A stretch of DNA of 63,370 bases from Geobacillus zalihae NBRC 101842 (GCF_001544135.1 NZ_BCPV01000019.1:1-63370); one strand, 5' to 3'; counted from the stretch's first letter, positions 33,927 through 46,080 are shown. Numbers and translations: made by a program. Notes: a model not told the origin generated them from the sequence alone.

Positions 33927-34775
33927 TCAAAACAAACCAAGCTGCCGCGGCGCCAGGCCCGTGTACTCAATGCCAAGCAAATCGATCAATTGTTTGGCGT
34001 TGTCAGCGGCGTCGCCGCCGGAGTTGTTGTTAAACAGCACGTAAATTTGTTTCGTTTTTTGCTTTAATGTCTCGATATGGCGCGCCCACTCGCGCAGCTC
34101 GCGCTCGTTGTATCGATACAAGTAGCGGACCGCCCGCCAGTTCTCGCCGGCCGTCGCCTTGTTCCAGCCGTGGACATTCCGTCCGTGCAGGCGGATGAGC
34201 GTCTTTTCCCGGTCGGTCGGATGCAAAACGGTCGGCACCGACCCTTCCCCCGCCTGCGGCTCGTCGCAAATCGCGTGAATCCACCCTTCCTCTTCCATAA
34301 AGCGAAGCGTTTTTTCATAAAAGCGCGGCGAAAACCATGATTGGTGCCGAAATTCGAGCGCCGCCGGCACCTCCCCCATCCGCGCTTTCACCCAGCGCAA
34401 GTACTCCACATGCTCGCGCCGGCAGTCAAACCACGGCGGAAACTGAAACAGCACCATCGCCAGCTTCCCCGCTTCCTGAAACGGCGCGATCGAGTCCAAA
34501 AACGCGGCAAACATCGCTTCCTTGCTTTCATACGGAATCGGGCCGCGCTCATGCCCAGTCATCCCTTGGTACGCCTTCACAATAAACTGAAACGACGGTG
34601 GCGTCTCGCGAATCCACTTTTCCACGTTCGAACGCGGCTGAATAGCGTAAAAGTACGAATCGACCTCGACTGTCGGAAAATGAGCCGCGTATTCCAGCAG
34701 CTTGTCTTTTGCCGCAAGACCTGGCGGGTACAAGCTGTCATGATCCCCCCAGCCGGTCAGTCCGATGTAAATCAT
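33927..34775 (-). CDS. yunF: DUF72 protein YunF
   Basis: A 282-residue DUF72-family TIM-barrel protein (begins MIYIGLTGWGDHD). Family marks VDSYFYAIQP, FQFIVKAYQ, FQFPPWF and the C-terminal VLFNNNSGGDAADNA are all present; DUF72 proteins resemble endonuclease IV/xylose isomerase barrels but have no proven activity. Length equals B. subtilis YunF. ATG at 34775 follows GGTGATTG. It is the first gene of the yunF-E-D-C-B run. Confidence 0.88.
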   Translation of the reverse strand: MIYIGLTGWGDHDSLYPPGLAAKDKLLEYAAHFPTVEVDSYFYAIQPRSNVEKWIRETPPSFQFIVKAYQGMTGHERGPIPYESKEAMFAAFLDSIAPFQEAGKLAMVLFQFPPWFDCRREHVEYLRWVKARMGEVPAALEFRHQSWFSPRFYEKTLRFMEEEGWIHAICDEPQAGEGSVPTVLHPTDREKTLIRLHGRNVHGWNKATAGENWRAVRYLYRYNERELREWARHIETLKQKTKQIYVLFNNNSGGDAADNAKQLIDLLGIEYTGLAPRQLGLF

Positions 34776-34960
34776 ATCAATCACCAATTCGTTCGATTTC
34801 CAGCTATCTTCACTATATCATATGTGCCACCTCCAGGAAATAAAAATGACCGCCGTCCCATCAAAGAGCAGCGGCGGTTCAGAACGTCCAGATTTACAAC
34901 CGAGGAACCGTTGCGATACAATGGTAACCATCGGAACATTCTGATAATGGGGGGCTTCCG

Positions 34961-35593
34961 ATGATTCATCTGTACCCGTTTCTTCTCTTATCGATATTTT
35001 TGATTGTGCTGCCCGGCCCCGACACGGCGGTGGTGACCAAAAACACGATTTCCGCCGGGAAGATCGGCGGCTTGAAAACCGCACTAGGGGTTTGCTGCGC
35101 CTTGTTTCTCCACACCGCCGCGGCGTCGCTCGGGCTTTCCGCCGTCATTATGCAATCGGCCTTGCTGTTTTCGATCCTGAAGTATGTGGGTGCTGTGTAC
35201 TTAACGTATTTAGGCGTTAAGGCATTATATGGGGTCATGAAAAAAGGCGAAGCCCCCAGTGTGGAAACGGACATCAGAGGAGGAGGAGAACATACCGCCT
35301 GCTTCAAGCAAGGGTTTCTGACCGATTTCTTAAATCCGAAAGTGGCGGCCTTTTTCTTAACCTTTTTGCCGCAATTCGTAGCACCGGGCTCGCACTCCTT
35401 TGTTCCGTTTCTCCTGATGGGGGCGGCTTATACGGCGATGACCGCGATATGGTTTTTGTTTTACATTTCCTTCATCCATTATATCAGCGATTTCATGAAG
35501 CGGCCGAAAACGAAGAAATGGATCGAAGGCATCACGGGCACGGTGATGATCGGGTTCGGCATCAAATTGGCGCTTGAAAAAGTCCAGAGCTAA
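34961..35593 (+). CDS. LysE-family amino-acid exporter
   Basis: A 210-residue membrane protein with six hydrophobic segments. The N-terminal LysE/RhtB signature FLIVLPGPDTAVVTKNTIS (about 11-29) with GPD is conserved, and TDFLNPKVAAFFLTFLPQF (near 116-134) is the second landmark. It probably exports an amino acid or related metabolite. ATG at 34961 follows GGGGGGC. It is absent from this place in B. subtilis, so it is an insertion between yunF and suf. It is monocistronic. Confidence 0.9.
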   Translation: MIHLYPFLLLSIFLIVLPGPDTAVVTKNTISAGKIGGLKTALGVCCALFLHTAAASLGLSAVIMQSALLFSILKYVGAVYLTYLGVKALYGVMKKGEAPSVETDIRGGGEHTACFKQGFLTDFLNPKVAAFFLTFLPQFVAPGSHSFVPFLLMGAAYTAMTAIWFLFYISFIHYISDFMKRPKTKKWIEGITGTVMIGFGIKLALEKVQS

Positions 35594-35647
35594 ACAGGAA
35601 GACCGGGCGCGGCTGAACAGAGCCGCCTGGCATGTGAAATGAAAGAC

Positions 35648-35676
35648 AGGGGAGCGCCCAAAAAGAGCGCTCCCCT
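35648..35676. terminator. Hairpin after the LysE-family gene
   Basis: A 10-bp stem AGGGGAGCGC/GCGCTCCCCT with a 9-nt A-rich loop. No true T tract follows on the plus strand, so it may be a weak terminator or need a factor. Confidence 0.5.
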
Positions 35677-35852
35677 AAAAACATGCTCCCATGAGGGAGG
35701 AAATGGCCTGCGGAGCGGCCTTGACGCTTCCGGAGATCACCGGAAAGAATAAGGGACGGCGGCCGCTCCCTTGTTTTGTCCTGCGTTGATCATGTGGGCG
35801 TTTTGTGGGTCAAGCGCCCACGCTGGAGCGCTCCACCCTTGATTCATCAAGC

Positions 35853-37250
35853 TTACCCAATGCTTCCTTCCATCTCGAATTTGATCAAGCGGTTCATCTC
35901 GACCGCGTATTCCATCGGCAGCTCCCTTGTAAACGGCTCGATGAAGCCCATGACGATCATTTCCGTCGCTTCCTGCTCGGAAATGCCGCGGCTCATCAAG
36001 TAGAACAGCTGCTCTTCCGACACTTTCGACACTTTTGCTTCGTGTTCGAGCGACACGTTGTCGTTTAAAATTTCGTTGTACGGAATGGTATCGGATGTCG
36101 ACTGATTGTCGAGAATGAGCGTATCGCATTCGATGTTCGAGCGCGAGCCGGACGCTTTGCGGCCGAAATGGACCATGCCGCGATACGTCACCTTGCCGCC
36201 TTGTTTGGAGATCGACTTCGAGACGATCGTCGATGACGTATTCGGGGCCAAATGGATCATTTTCGCCCCGGCGTCTTGATGCTGCCCTTTGCCGGCGATG
36301 GCGATCGACAGCGTCAAGCCGCGCGCCCCTTCGCCTTTTAAGATGACGGCCGGGTATTTCATCGTCAGCTTCGAGCCGATGTTGCCGTCGATCCATTCCA
36401 TCGTCGCGTTTTCTTCGCAGACGGCGCGCTTCGTCACCAAGTTGAAGACGTTGTTCGCCCAGTTTTGGATCGTCGTGTAGCGGCAGTAGGCGCCTTTTTT
36501 GACGATGATTTCCACAACCGCGCTATGAAGCGAGTTCGTCGTGTAAATCGGCGCTGTACAGCCTTCGACGTAATGGACGTGCGCCCCTTCGTCGACGATG
36601 ATGAGCGTCCGTTCAAACTGCCCCATGTTTTCCGAGTTGATGCGGAAGTACGCCTGAAGCGGCGTATCGACTTTGACGCCTTTCGGGACGTAGATGAACG
36701 AACCGCCCGACCAGACGGCCGAGTTGAGCGCCGCAAATTTGTTGTCCGTCGGCGGCACGACTTTGGCGAAATACTCGCGGAACAAGTCTTCGTTTTCCTT
36801 CAGCGCCGAGTCGGTGTCTTTAAAGATGACGCCGAGTTTTTCGAGATCTTCTTTCATGTTGTGGTAGACGACTTCCGATTCGTATTGCGCCGAGACGCCG
36901 GCCAAATATTTTTGTTCCGCCTCTGGAATCCCTAATTTATCGAACGTCGCTTTGATCTCCGCCGGCACCTCATCCCACGAACGGCCCGATTTTTCCGTCG
37001 GTTTGACGTAGTACGTAATTTCATCGAAATCGAGGCTTGACAAGTCGCCGCCCCATTGCGGCATCGGTTTGCTGTAGAAGATGTCGAGCGCTTTTAAGCG
37101 GAACTCGAGCATCCATTGCGGTTCGTTTTTCATCCGCGAAATTTCTTCGACGACTTCACGCGTCAAGCCGCGCTGGGCGCGGAAGACGGAGACGTCCTTG
37201 TCGACGAAGCCGTACTTGTATTCACCGATTTCCGGTGCTTTTTTCGCCAT
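35853..37250 (-). CDS. sufB: Fe-S cluster assembly protein SufB
   Basis: A 465-residue scaffold subunit of the SufBCD complex, on which sulfide and iron are assembled into clusters. The beta-helix core with [23 protein letters not shown] (two parts near 310-335) and the C-terminal helical [17 protein letters not shown] (near 425) are complete. ATG at 37250. It is last in the sufC-D-S-U-B operon; a weak GC-rich hairpin is seen at 35746-35780 beyond the stop. Confidence 0.96.
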   Translation of the reverse strand: MAKKAPEIGEYKYGFVDKDVSVFRAQRGLTREVVEEISRMKNEPQWMLEFRLKALDIFYSKPMPQWGGDLSSLDFDEITYYVKPTEKSGRSWDEVPAEIKATFDKLGIPEAEQKYLAGVSAQYESEVVYHNMKEDLEKLGVIFKDTDSALKENEDLFREYFAKVVPPTDNKFAALNSAVWSGGSFIYVPKGVKVDTPLQAYFRINSENMGQFERTLIIVDEGAHVHYVEGCTAPIYTTNSLHSAVVEIIVKKGAYCRYTTIQNWANNVFNLVTKRAVCEENATMEWIDGNIGSKLTMKYPAVILKGEGARGLTLSIAIAGKGQHQDAGAKMIHLAPNTSSTIVSKSISKQGGKVTYRGMVHFGRKASGSRSNIECDTLILDNQSTSDTIPYNEILNDNVSLEHEAKVSKVSEEQLFYLMSRGISEQEATEMIVMGFIEPFTRELPMEYAVEMNRLIKFEMEGSIG

Positions 37251-37272
37251 CTCGGTTCACCTTCCTTTAGAC

Positions 37273-40224
<2,952 letters not shown>

Positions 40225-40241
40225 AATCCTCCTCCTAACGC

Positions 40242-41021
40242 TTACGCTTCTTGTCCGACCGTTTCGTCTTCAATGCCAAGCTCTTTTTTGATCCAGTCGT
40301 ACCCTTCCGCCTCAAGCCGCTGCGCCAGTTCCGGACCGCCGGATTTGACGATGCGCCCTTGCATCATGACGTGCACGTAATCCGGCGTGATGTAGTTCAA
40401 TAACCGTTGGTAGTGAGTGATGATCAAACAGCCGAATTCGCTGCTGCGCATTTCGTTGACGCCTTTGGCGACAATTTTGAGCGCGTCGATATCGAGGCCG
40501 GAGTCGATCTCGTCCAAAATGGCGATTTTCGGCTCAAGCATCATCAGCTGCAAAATTTCGTTCCGCTTTTTCTCCCCGCCCGAGAATCCTTCATTCAAAT
40601 AGCGGTGCGCCATATCCGGATTCATTTCCAAAAACGCCATTTTTTCATCGAGCTTGCGGATGAATTTCATGAGCGAAATTTCGTTGCCTTCGCCAAGGCG
40701 GGCGTTGATCGCCGCGCGCAAAAAGTCGGCGTTCGTCACCCCGCTGATTTCACTCGGATATTGCATCGCCAAAAACAGGCCGGCGCGCGCCCGCTCGTCG
40801 ACTTCCATCTCGAGGACGTCCTGGCCGTCGAGCGTCACCGATCCTTCTGTCACTTCATATTTTGGATGGCCCATAATGGCCGATGCCAGCGTCGACTTCC
40901 CCGTTCCGTTCGGGCCCATGATGGCGTGGATTTCCCCGCCTTTGACTTCCAAGTCCACTCCTTTTAAAATTTCTTTTCCCTCCACGGCGACGTGGAGATT
41001 GCGAATCGTCAATACCGCCAT
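40242..41021 (-). CDS. sufC: Fe-S assembly ATPase SufC
   Basis: A 259-residue ABC-type ATPase driving conformational change of SufBD. Walker A GPNGTGKSTL (about 34-43), signature FSGGEKKR near 147 and Walker B IAILDEIDSGLD near 168 are intact, with the SufC-specific Q/E arrangement. ATG at 41021 follows TTGGAGGTATGC. First gene of sufCDSUB, behind the promoter and repeats at 41084-41135. Confidence 0.96.
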   Translation of the reverse strand: MAVLTIRNLHVAVEGKEILKGVDLEVKGGEIHAIMGPNGTGKSTLASAIMGHPKYEVTEGSVTLDGQDVLEMEVDERARAGLFLAMQYPSEISGVTNADFLRAAINARLGEGNEISLMKFIRKLDEKMAFLEMNPDMAHRYLNEGFSGGEKKRNEILQLMMLEPKIAILDEIDSGLDIDALKIVAKGVNEMRSSEFGCLIITHYQRLLNYITPDYVHVMMQGRIVKSGGPELAQRLEAEGYDWIKKELGIEDETVGQEA

Positions 41022-41083
41022 GCAGCATACCTCCAATTCCCGATTGAGAGTCAGTTCGCTCGCTTGTCTTCTAGCGATCGTTC

Positions 41084-41135
41084 ATTCTCATTTTATTCTC
41101 ATTATAATTTTATAACAAATGAAAACTACCTGCAA
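41084..41135 (-). promoter_or_regulatory. suf operon promoter with ATGAGAAT repeats
   Basis: On the minus strand TTGCAG (41135-41130), 17 bp, TAAAAT (41112-41107). An alternative -10, TATAAT, is at 41106-41101. A 14-bp palindrome TTATAATTTTATAA (41102-41115) covers the -10, and ATGAGAAT is repeated at 41102-41095 and 41091-41084, 11 bp apart, just downstream of the start. These resemble parts of Fur/PerR-type sites but match neither fully. Confidence 0.55.
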
Positions 41136-41224
41136 CTTTCCCGCTCTGTTTTCACTATGACCGTGTGAAAAAACAGCGCCTTTTACTATTTTACACGAAA
41201 ACCTCAAGCTTGTACGAGTTTTTG

Positions 41225-41254
41225 CAAAAAAAAGACCCCGTTTTTTCCGGAGTC
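41225..41254 (-). terminator. Terminator of the AhpD-like gene
   Basis: GACTCCG/CGGGGTC (one mismatch, T6 loop side) followed on the minus strand by a run of eight or more T residues. Confidence 0.8.
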
Positions 41255-41616
41255 TAGTGAGCCGCCCGCAGCTCGCGGAGGCATTCTTGCACGAGCGTCA
41301 CCGCCTGGCTCATCGCCGCCCCGCCGCCAAACGCGGCCGCCACCGCGCACGCTTCCAAAATTTCTTGTTCGGACGCTCCTTCATCAAGGCAGCCTTTCGC
41401 ATGGTAAATCGTGCAATACTCATCTTGCGTCGCCAAGCTGATGCCAAGGGCGATCAATTGTTTTTCTTTTTTCGACAGCGCTCCCTCGGCAAAACAAGCT
41501 TCCGTAAATGCGTTAAACCGTTCCGCTACGTTCGGAAGTTTTTGGGTAAACGCCCCAAGCCCTTCCTTGTAGTGGCGAAGCGCGGATTCGACCGATGCAT
41601 ATGTTCCGTTGTTCAT
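41254..41616 (-). CDS. Carboxymuconolactone decarboxylase/AhpD-like protein
   Basis: A 120-residue all-helical CMD-family protein. Around residues 63-76 it reads [12 protein letters not shown]: the second cysteine and histidine of the AhpD CxxCxxxH site are kept (C-TIY-H), but the first cysteine is replaced by aspartate, and an extra cysteine lies six residues on. Classical peroxidase-reductase chemistry is thus doubtful. ATG at 41616 is preceded by GGAGGAAAACGGAG. It is followed by the suf operon in the same direction, separated by a terminator. Confidence 0.82.
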   Translation of the reverse strand: MNNGTYASVESALRHYKEGLGAFTQKLPNVAERFNAFTEACFAEGALSKKEKQLIALGISLATQDEYCTIYHAKGCLDEGASEQEILEACAVAAAFGGGAAMSQAVTLVQECLRELRAAH

Positions 41617-41791
41617 CTCCGTTTTCCTCCTTTGCTCGTGTCTGCTGTTAGTATGCATGAAGGAAAACGAAATTAAACAACGAATGGTATTGAAAGCGTG
41701 TGGAAACACCACCGTTTCGCCAACATCGACGGAATGTCATGATGAAAACGAATGGTTCTGTTCCACTTCCATCATCATAGGAAAGGGGGGA

Positions 41792-41983
41792 ATGCCATTG
41801 ATTCGTTGGGTTGTCTTTGCCTTAACCGTCGCTTTCGCTTCGTTTTTGGCGTGGATCATCATCGGCAGCATTCTCGGTGAACACGGGGACGTCATCTTCA
41901 GTTTAACGACAGTGGTCGCCCTGCAAAACTGCGTCATCATCGTCATGCTCGCCGCCGTACTGGCGCGTTTGAACAACCGATGA
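41792..41983 (+). CDS. Small membrane protein, two helices
   Basis: A 63-residue protein with two hydrophobic helices (about residues 3-26 and 36-57) joined by a short acidic loop (GEHGD). It ends in RLNNR, a basic cytoplasmic tail. The GGAAAGGGGGG site is close to ATG 41792; a TTG at 41798 has better spacing. I do not recognise it. It is divergent from the AhpD-like gene and converges on metQ. Confidence 0.7.
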   Translation: MPLIRWVVFALTVAFASFLAWIIIGSILGEHGDVIFSLTTVVALQNCVIIVMLAAVLARLNNR

Positions 41984-42061
41984 AGCGCGGGAAAACAGAC
42001 CGGCCGCGGCGTCTCTCCATCCAAAACGGTTTTGAACTTTCGGGCGGCTCTTTTTTGTGCA

Positions 42062-42094
42062 AAAAATAACGGAAGCGATTCGCTTCCGTTATTG
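42062..42094 (-). terminator. Terminator of metNIQ
   Basis: A perfect stem, AATAACGGAAGCG with its complement, overlaps the metQ stop codon and continues into TTTTTTG on the minus strand. Confidence 0.88.
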
Positions 42095-42940
42095 ATTGTT
42101 TGTCGCCGCTGGAATGACGGCGCCGTGGTATTTTTCTTTGATGAAATCTTGAATTTCTTTCGATTGCAGCACTTCGACAAGCGTTTTGATTTCTTTTCGG
42201 TTTTCATCGCCTTTGCGCACCGCCACAATGTTCACATACGGATTGTTTTTCGGCGACTCCACGGCGATCGGGTCTTTCGCCGGGTCCAAACCGGCGTCAA
42301 GCGCATAGTTGGCGTTGATCAAAACCGCATCGCCTTCGCCGTTTTTGTAAATTTGCGGCAGAAGTCCAGCATCGACGTCCGCTTTAAATTTCAAATGTTT
42401 CGGGTTTTCGACGATGTCGTTGACCGTCGCTTTCGTTTTATCGATGCCCGGTTTCAGCTTAATGAGCCCCTTTTCTTGCAGCATCGATAAAATGCGGCCA
42501 TGGTCGGCGACCGAGTTGCTCATGATGATCGTCGCGCCGTCCGGCAGTTCTTCAATGCTTTTGTATTTTTTCGAGTATAAGCCGATCGGCTCGATATGAA
42601 TGCCGCCGGCGTTGACGAAATCATAGCCGTACTCTTTCTTTTGCGATTCCAAATACGGAATGTGTTGGAAATAGTTGGCGTCGATTTGCTTCTCCGCCAG
42701 CGCTTTGTTCGGCAAGATGTAATCTTGGAACGTAATGATCTCCAAGTCGATGCCTTTTTTCTTCAAAATCGGTTTCGCTTTTTCCAAAATTTCCGCATGC
42801 GGCACGTTCGACGCACCGACTTTCAACTTCACCAATTTGCCGTCTTTGCCGCCTTCCGCGTTGTCGTGATTGTTGCTTCCGCATGCTGCCAAGGCGAAGA
42901 CGAGAGCGGCGGCAAGGAGCGCACCAAGCCATTTTTTCAT
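42089..42940 (-). CDS. metQ: Methionine-binding lipoprotein MetQ
   Basis: A 283-residue NlpA/MetQ lipoprotein. The signal ends in LAAC (cysteine at about residue 20). The mature domain shows VGASNVPHAEILEKAKPILK (about 43-62), GIDLEIITFQDYILPNKAL and the C-terminal NIVAVRKGDE. It captures methionine for MetNI. ATG at 42940 follows GGAGGAAGAAG. It is last in the SAM-riboswitch-controlled operon. Confidence 0.95.
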   Translation of the reverse strand: MKKWLGALLAAALVFALAACGSNNHDNAEGGKDGKLVKLKVGASNVPHAEILEKAKPILKKKGIDLEIITFQDYILPNKALAEKQIDANYFQHIPYLESQKKEYGYDFVNAGGIHIEPIGLYSKKYKSIEELPDGATIIMSNSVADHGRILSMLQEKGLIKLKPGIDKTKATVNDIVENPKHLKFKADVDAGLLPQIYKNGEGDAVLINANYALDAGLDPAKDPIAVESPKNNPYVNIVAVRKGDENRKEIKTLVEVLQSKEIQDFIKEKYHGAVIPAATNNQ

Positions 42941-42955
42941 CGACTTCTTCCTCCT

Positions 42956-43624
42956 TTATCGTTTATCGATTTTTGAAGTGACAAAGTCACCGATCAACTG
43001 AATGACAAAGACAATGACGAGCACCAACACGGTCGCGACAAACGTCACATCGTTATGGTTGCGCTGGAATCCTTCCAAATACGCCAAGTCCCCAAGCCCG
43101 CCGGCGCCGATGGCTCCAGCCATCGCCGTATAGCTGACGAGCGACACCGCCGTCACCGTAATGCCGGAGACGAGCGCTGGAAGCGATTCAGGCAAGAGCA
43201 CTTTCCAAATGATCGTCCACGTTGAGGCGCCCATCGCTTGGGCTGCTTCGATGACGCCTTTGTCGATTTCGCGAAGGGCGATCTCCACCATGCGGGCGTA
43301 AAACGGCGCGGCCCCAATGACCAAAGCCGGCAGCGCCGCATTGGCGCCAAGCATCGTCCCGACGAGCCAGGTGGTAAACGGAATGAGCAAAATGATCAAA
43401 ATAATAAACGGAATAGAGCGGAAAATGTTCACAAACGCCGCAATCACGGTATTGACAAACCGGTTTTCCCATAGGTTGCCCTTCGCTGTCAAAAATAGAA
43501 GCAAGCCAAGAACGATTCCGAGGACGAAAGTGGCCGCCACCGCCACTCCCGTCATATACAGCGTCTCGACCGTCGCCGCCCACATCGTCTCCCATTGCAC
43601 GTTCGGCAGGAGGTTAGCGAGCAT
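42956..43624 (-). CDS. metI: Methionine ABC transporter permease MetI
   Basis: A 222-residue permease with five or six membrane helices and the EAA coupling loop EAAQAMGASTWTIIWKVLLP (about 130-149), complete for the MetI family (B. subtilis MetP). ATG at 43624 overlaps metN by 11 bp. Confidence 0.95.
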   Translation of the reverse strand: MLANLLPNVQWETMWAATVETLYMTGVAVAATFVLGIVLGLLLFLTAKGNLWENRFVNTVIAAFVNIFRSIPFIILIILLIPFTTWLVGTMLGANAALPALVIGAAPFYARMVEIALREIDKGVIEAAQAMGASTWTIIWKVLLPESLPALVSGITVTAVSLVSYTAMAGAIGAGGLGDLAYLEGFQRNHNDVTFVATVLVLVIVFVIQLIGDFVTSKIDKR

Positions 43625-44642
43625 CGTGAATCACCTCCACCGCCACCTGCTGGCGTTGAATATAGTCAAGCGCCCGGTCGATTTCATCCCTCGCCCCGTC
43701 GAGGTGCACGAACAGCACCCCATAGGCGCCTTGATGGGTTTGCGAAATTTTCCCTTGCAAAATGTTGACATCGACGGCAAACTGACGCACCACTTCGGTG
43801 ATGAGCGGCTTTCCGGCTGCCGCGCCGACGAACGTCAGCTGCGCGATCAGCCCGCTCGGGTATTGGCCAAACAAATGGGAAATCGCCTCTTCCGTCTCCT
43901 CAGGCTCGATCAGCTGCTTGACGAACCGTTTCGTAATCGGTTGCTGCGGGTTGCGGAACACATGCAGCACTTCGCCTTGCTCGACGATTCGGCCGCTTTC
44001 CATCACCGCAACGCGGTCGCAAATTTTGCGGATGACGTGCATTTCATGGGTGATCAGCACAATCGTCAGCCCGAGACGCTTGTTGATGTCAACGAGCAAG
44101 TCCAAAATCGCATCGGTCGTCTGCGGGTCCAACGCCGATGTCGCCTCGTCGCACAGCAAGACTTTCGGGTTGTTGGCGAGCGCCCGGGCGATGCCGACCC
44201 GCTGCTTTTGCCCGCCGCTCAGCTGCGACGGGTAGGCATCCTCGCGCCCGGAAAGGCCGACAAGCTCGATCAATTCATCCACCCGCTTGTTCCGCTCCTC
44301 TTTCGGGACGCCGGCAATTTCAAGCGGAAAGGCAATGTTTTCCCTGACTGTGCGAGACCAAAGCAAGTTGAAATGCTGGAAAATCATCCCGATTTCTTGG
44401 CGCGCCTTGCGCAGCTCCCGCCCTTTCACGCGCGTCATATCGCGCCCGGCGACGACCACCCGGCCGCTCGTCGGCTTCTCGAGCCCATTGAGCAAGCGGA
44501 TGAGCGTGCTTTTCCCAGCGCCGCTGTAGCCGATAATGCCGAAAATTTCTCCTTCGCGAATCTCAAGCGACACATTGTCGACTGCCGTGACCGAACCGTT
44601 GGCCGCTTGATAGATTTTCGTCACTTGTTCGAGTGTAATCAT
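43614..44642 (-). CDS. metN: Methionine ABC transporter ATP-binding protein MetN
   Basis: A 342-residue ABC ATPase with an additional C-terminal NIL (ACT-like) domain that binds methionine and mediates trans-inhibition. Walker A GYSGAGKSTL (about 38-47), signature LSGGQKQR near 140 and Walker B LLCDEATSALD near 160 are intact; the NIL domain runs from about residue 265. First gene after the SAM riboswitch and its terminator. Confidence 0.95.
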   Translation of the reverse strand: MITLEQVTKIYQAANGSVTAVDNVSLEIREGEIFGIIGYSGAGKSTLIRLLNGLEKPTSGRVVVAGRDMTRVKGRELRKARQEIGMIFQHFNLLWSRTVRENIAFPLEIAGVPKEERNKRVDELIELVGLSGREDAYPSQLSGGQKQRVGIARALANNPKVLLCDEATSALDPQTTDAILDLLVDINKRLGLTIVLITHEMHVIRKICDRVAVMESGRIVEQGEVLHVFRNPQQPITKRFVKQLIEPEETEEAISHLFGQYPSGLIAQLTFVGAAAGKPLITEVVRQFAVDVNILQGKISQTHQGAYGVLFVHLDGARDEIDRALDYIQRQQVAVEVIHDAR

Positions 44643-44670
44643 CGTTTCACCTTCCTCCCCAAGCGGCAGA

Positions 44671-44713
44671 GCGCAAAAAGAAAACCTTTCTGCCCGCAGA
44701 GAACAGAAAGGTA
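44671..44713 (-). terminator. Regulatory terminator of the SAM riboswitch
   Basis: ACCTTTCTG/CAGAAAGGT (44684-44692 with 44704-44712) followed on the minus strand by TTTTCTTTTT, between the aptamer and metN. Confidence 0.88.
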
Positions 44714-44729
44714 TTGTGCACCATTCCGT

Positions 44730-44839
44730 CTCTTATCTCTCAAAGCAGGCCGCTTTGTGTGAATTGGCACCATTTCAGCACATGCGCTGACGGTTGCCGG
44801 GCTTCATTGGGCACATCCCTCCACCTCTCTTGATAAGAG
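44730..44839 (-). ncRNA. SAM-I (S-box) riboswitch aptamer
   Basis: On the minus strand the closing P1 stem CTCTTATC/GATAAGAG (44839-44832 with 44737-44730) encloses the S-box conserved core AGAGAGGTGGAGGGA, GCCC-ATGAAGCC-CGGCAACC and AATGGTGCCAATTC. SAM binding is expected to favour the downstream terminator and so shut off metNIQ when methionine is plentiful. Confidence 0.95.
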
Positions 44840-44874
44840 CGCAACAATCGCCTATTCAATTGACTACGAATGTG

Positions 44875-44904
44875 ATTGTATCATTGTCTGTCGAAGCGTG
44901 TCAA
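44875..44904 (-). promoter_or_regulatory. Sigma-A promoter of the met operon
   Basis: TTGACA (44904-44899), 18-bp spacer, TACAAT (44880-44875) on the minus strand, 36 bp before the riboswitch P1. It begins just 9 bp beyond the yusD stop codon. Confidence 0.82.
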
Positions 44905-44912
44905 CATCTTTT

Positions 44913-45260
44913 TTATCCGACGTCCCGATAAGGCTTGGCCAAATGGAGGAGCGATTCAAGAAGCAAAAGCTGGCGGAAGCTTCCTGACACGTGCACTTCA
45001 CGCAACCGGACGAGCTGCTGCAGCTTCAGTTCGCCGTTCAGCAGGGACGCGAGCGCCTCTTTGGAACCGCGCACCGTCAATGTTTTCCGTTCATCGTTTT
45101 CCATCCCTCTAGCGGCTGATTCCTTGCCGATCAACAGCAAGGCGGTTTCGTCATCGCTTTCAAACCGAACATACAGCTGCTCATCCGGCAAAATCGGCAC
45201 CAAATGGCGCAACACTTGCATCCGTTCCACGAACTGCCCAACTAATTCACGCATTTCCAT
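44913..45260 (-). CDS. yusD: SCP2-like protein YusD
   Basis: A 115-residue protein with a SCP-2-like sterol/lipid-transfer fold (the strand pair LYVRFESDDETALLLI followed by LTVRGSKEALASLLNGELKL near 66-85 is typical). It lies between metN and yusE as in B. subtilis. No catalytic motif or signal. ATG at 45260 follows GGGGGAGGGG. The role is unknown; a lipid or hydrophobic-ligand carrier is a family-based guess. Confidence 0.78.
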   Translation of the reverse strand: MEMRELVGQFVERMQVLRHLVPILPDEQLYVRFESDDETALLLIGKESAARGMENDERKTLTVRGSKEALASLLNGELKLQQLVRLREVHVSGSFRQLLLLESLLHLAKPYRDVG

Positions 45261-45406
45261 GGATATCCCCTCCCCCATTTTTATTTTTTTCACTTCCACC
45301 TGAAGAGGAGAAATCCTTTACAAAAATCTCGACAACCCGTTGACGAACGAGCGCCGTTTTTGTCATTTCCCAAGAAATGTGTCAAACAGCGTCAAAAAAA
45401 GGCGAA

Positions 45407-45724
45407 TCATCGGGACGGCAAGCAGGCTTGAATCACTTCGTACAAATACGGAACGGAATGAAAGGCATACCACTTGCCTGCGATCGCTCCATCCTGAAAA
45501 AGAAGCAGGCAAGGAACGCTTTCAATTTTCCACTCAGCCGCTCGTTCGGGAATATAGTTGATGTCCGTTTCGTAAAACGGAAGCGCCGGAAACAACTTCT
45601 CCACCACCACAAGCATCCGCCGCGCCAGCTGGCACGTGCCGCACAGCGGGGTGTACAAGTAAAGGGCGAGAAGCGGCTCACCTTCCACCACTCGCTTGAC
45701 ATCGTTTCGATCGATCGCGTTCAC
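45407..45724 (-). CDS. yusE: Thioredoxin-like protein YusE
   Basis: A 105-residue thioredoxin-fold protein with the active site CGTC in YTPLCGTCQLARR (about 27-39) and the cis-proline loop ESVPCLLLFQ near 71. It contains another cysteine just after the cis-Pro. The GTG start at 45724 overlaps the yusF stop (GTGA), so it is coupled to yusF. Expected to act as a dithiol-disulfide exchanger in the cytosol. Confidence 0.88.
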   Translation of the reverse strand: MNAIDRNDVKRVVEGEPLLALYLYTPLCGTCQLARRMLVVVEKLFPALPFYETDINYIPERAAEWKIESVPCLLLFQDGAIAGKWYAFHSVPYLYEVIQACLPSR

Positions 45725-46080
45725 TCGCCTCTCCCTTTCATCAGCAATTCGATGCGGACGTCGAAATCGGCGCGCAGCAACACTTGCGCCAAGTGCCAAA
45801 TCGGAGCAGCCGCCACTTCACGGTACGCCCGGTCAATGTAAAGATGCTCCGCTTCTGGAAGCATGCGGCGAAACTGCCGGCGCAATTTTTCTCCCGCCTC
45901 ATCGGCATCCGCCAACAAGTACACATCATATCCTTCCAGCTCATCAGCCCATTCTTCCAGGCGCGCGTCGCTGATCGTGCCGTTTGTGCAAAGGATGATG
46001 ACAGGCTCTTTCAGGACGGCCGCCACCTTTTGCTTGTCCGATCGCCCTTCCACAATGATGACTTTTTCCACGCGTCGCAT
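45721..46080 (-). CDS. yusF: Toprim-domain protein YusF
   Basis: A 119-residue stand-alone Toprim domain. The catalytic glutamate is in IIVEGRSDKQKV (about 8-19), and the DxD-type acidic site in LLADADEAGEKLRR (about 55-68). Relatives include RNase M5 and the primase Toprim, so a small nuclease or primase-like role is plausible but unproven. ATG at 46080 follows AAGGTGGG. Operon with yusE. Confidence 0.88.
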   Translation of the reverse strand: MRRVEKVIIVEGRSDKQKVAAVLKEPVIILCTNGTISDARLEEWADELEGYDVYLLADADEAGEKLRRQFRRMLPEAEHLYIDRAYREVAAAPIWHLAQVLLRADFDVRIELLMKGRGE

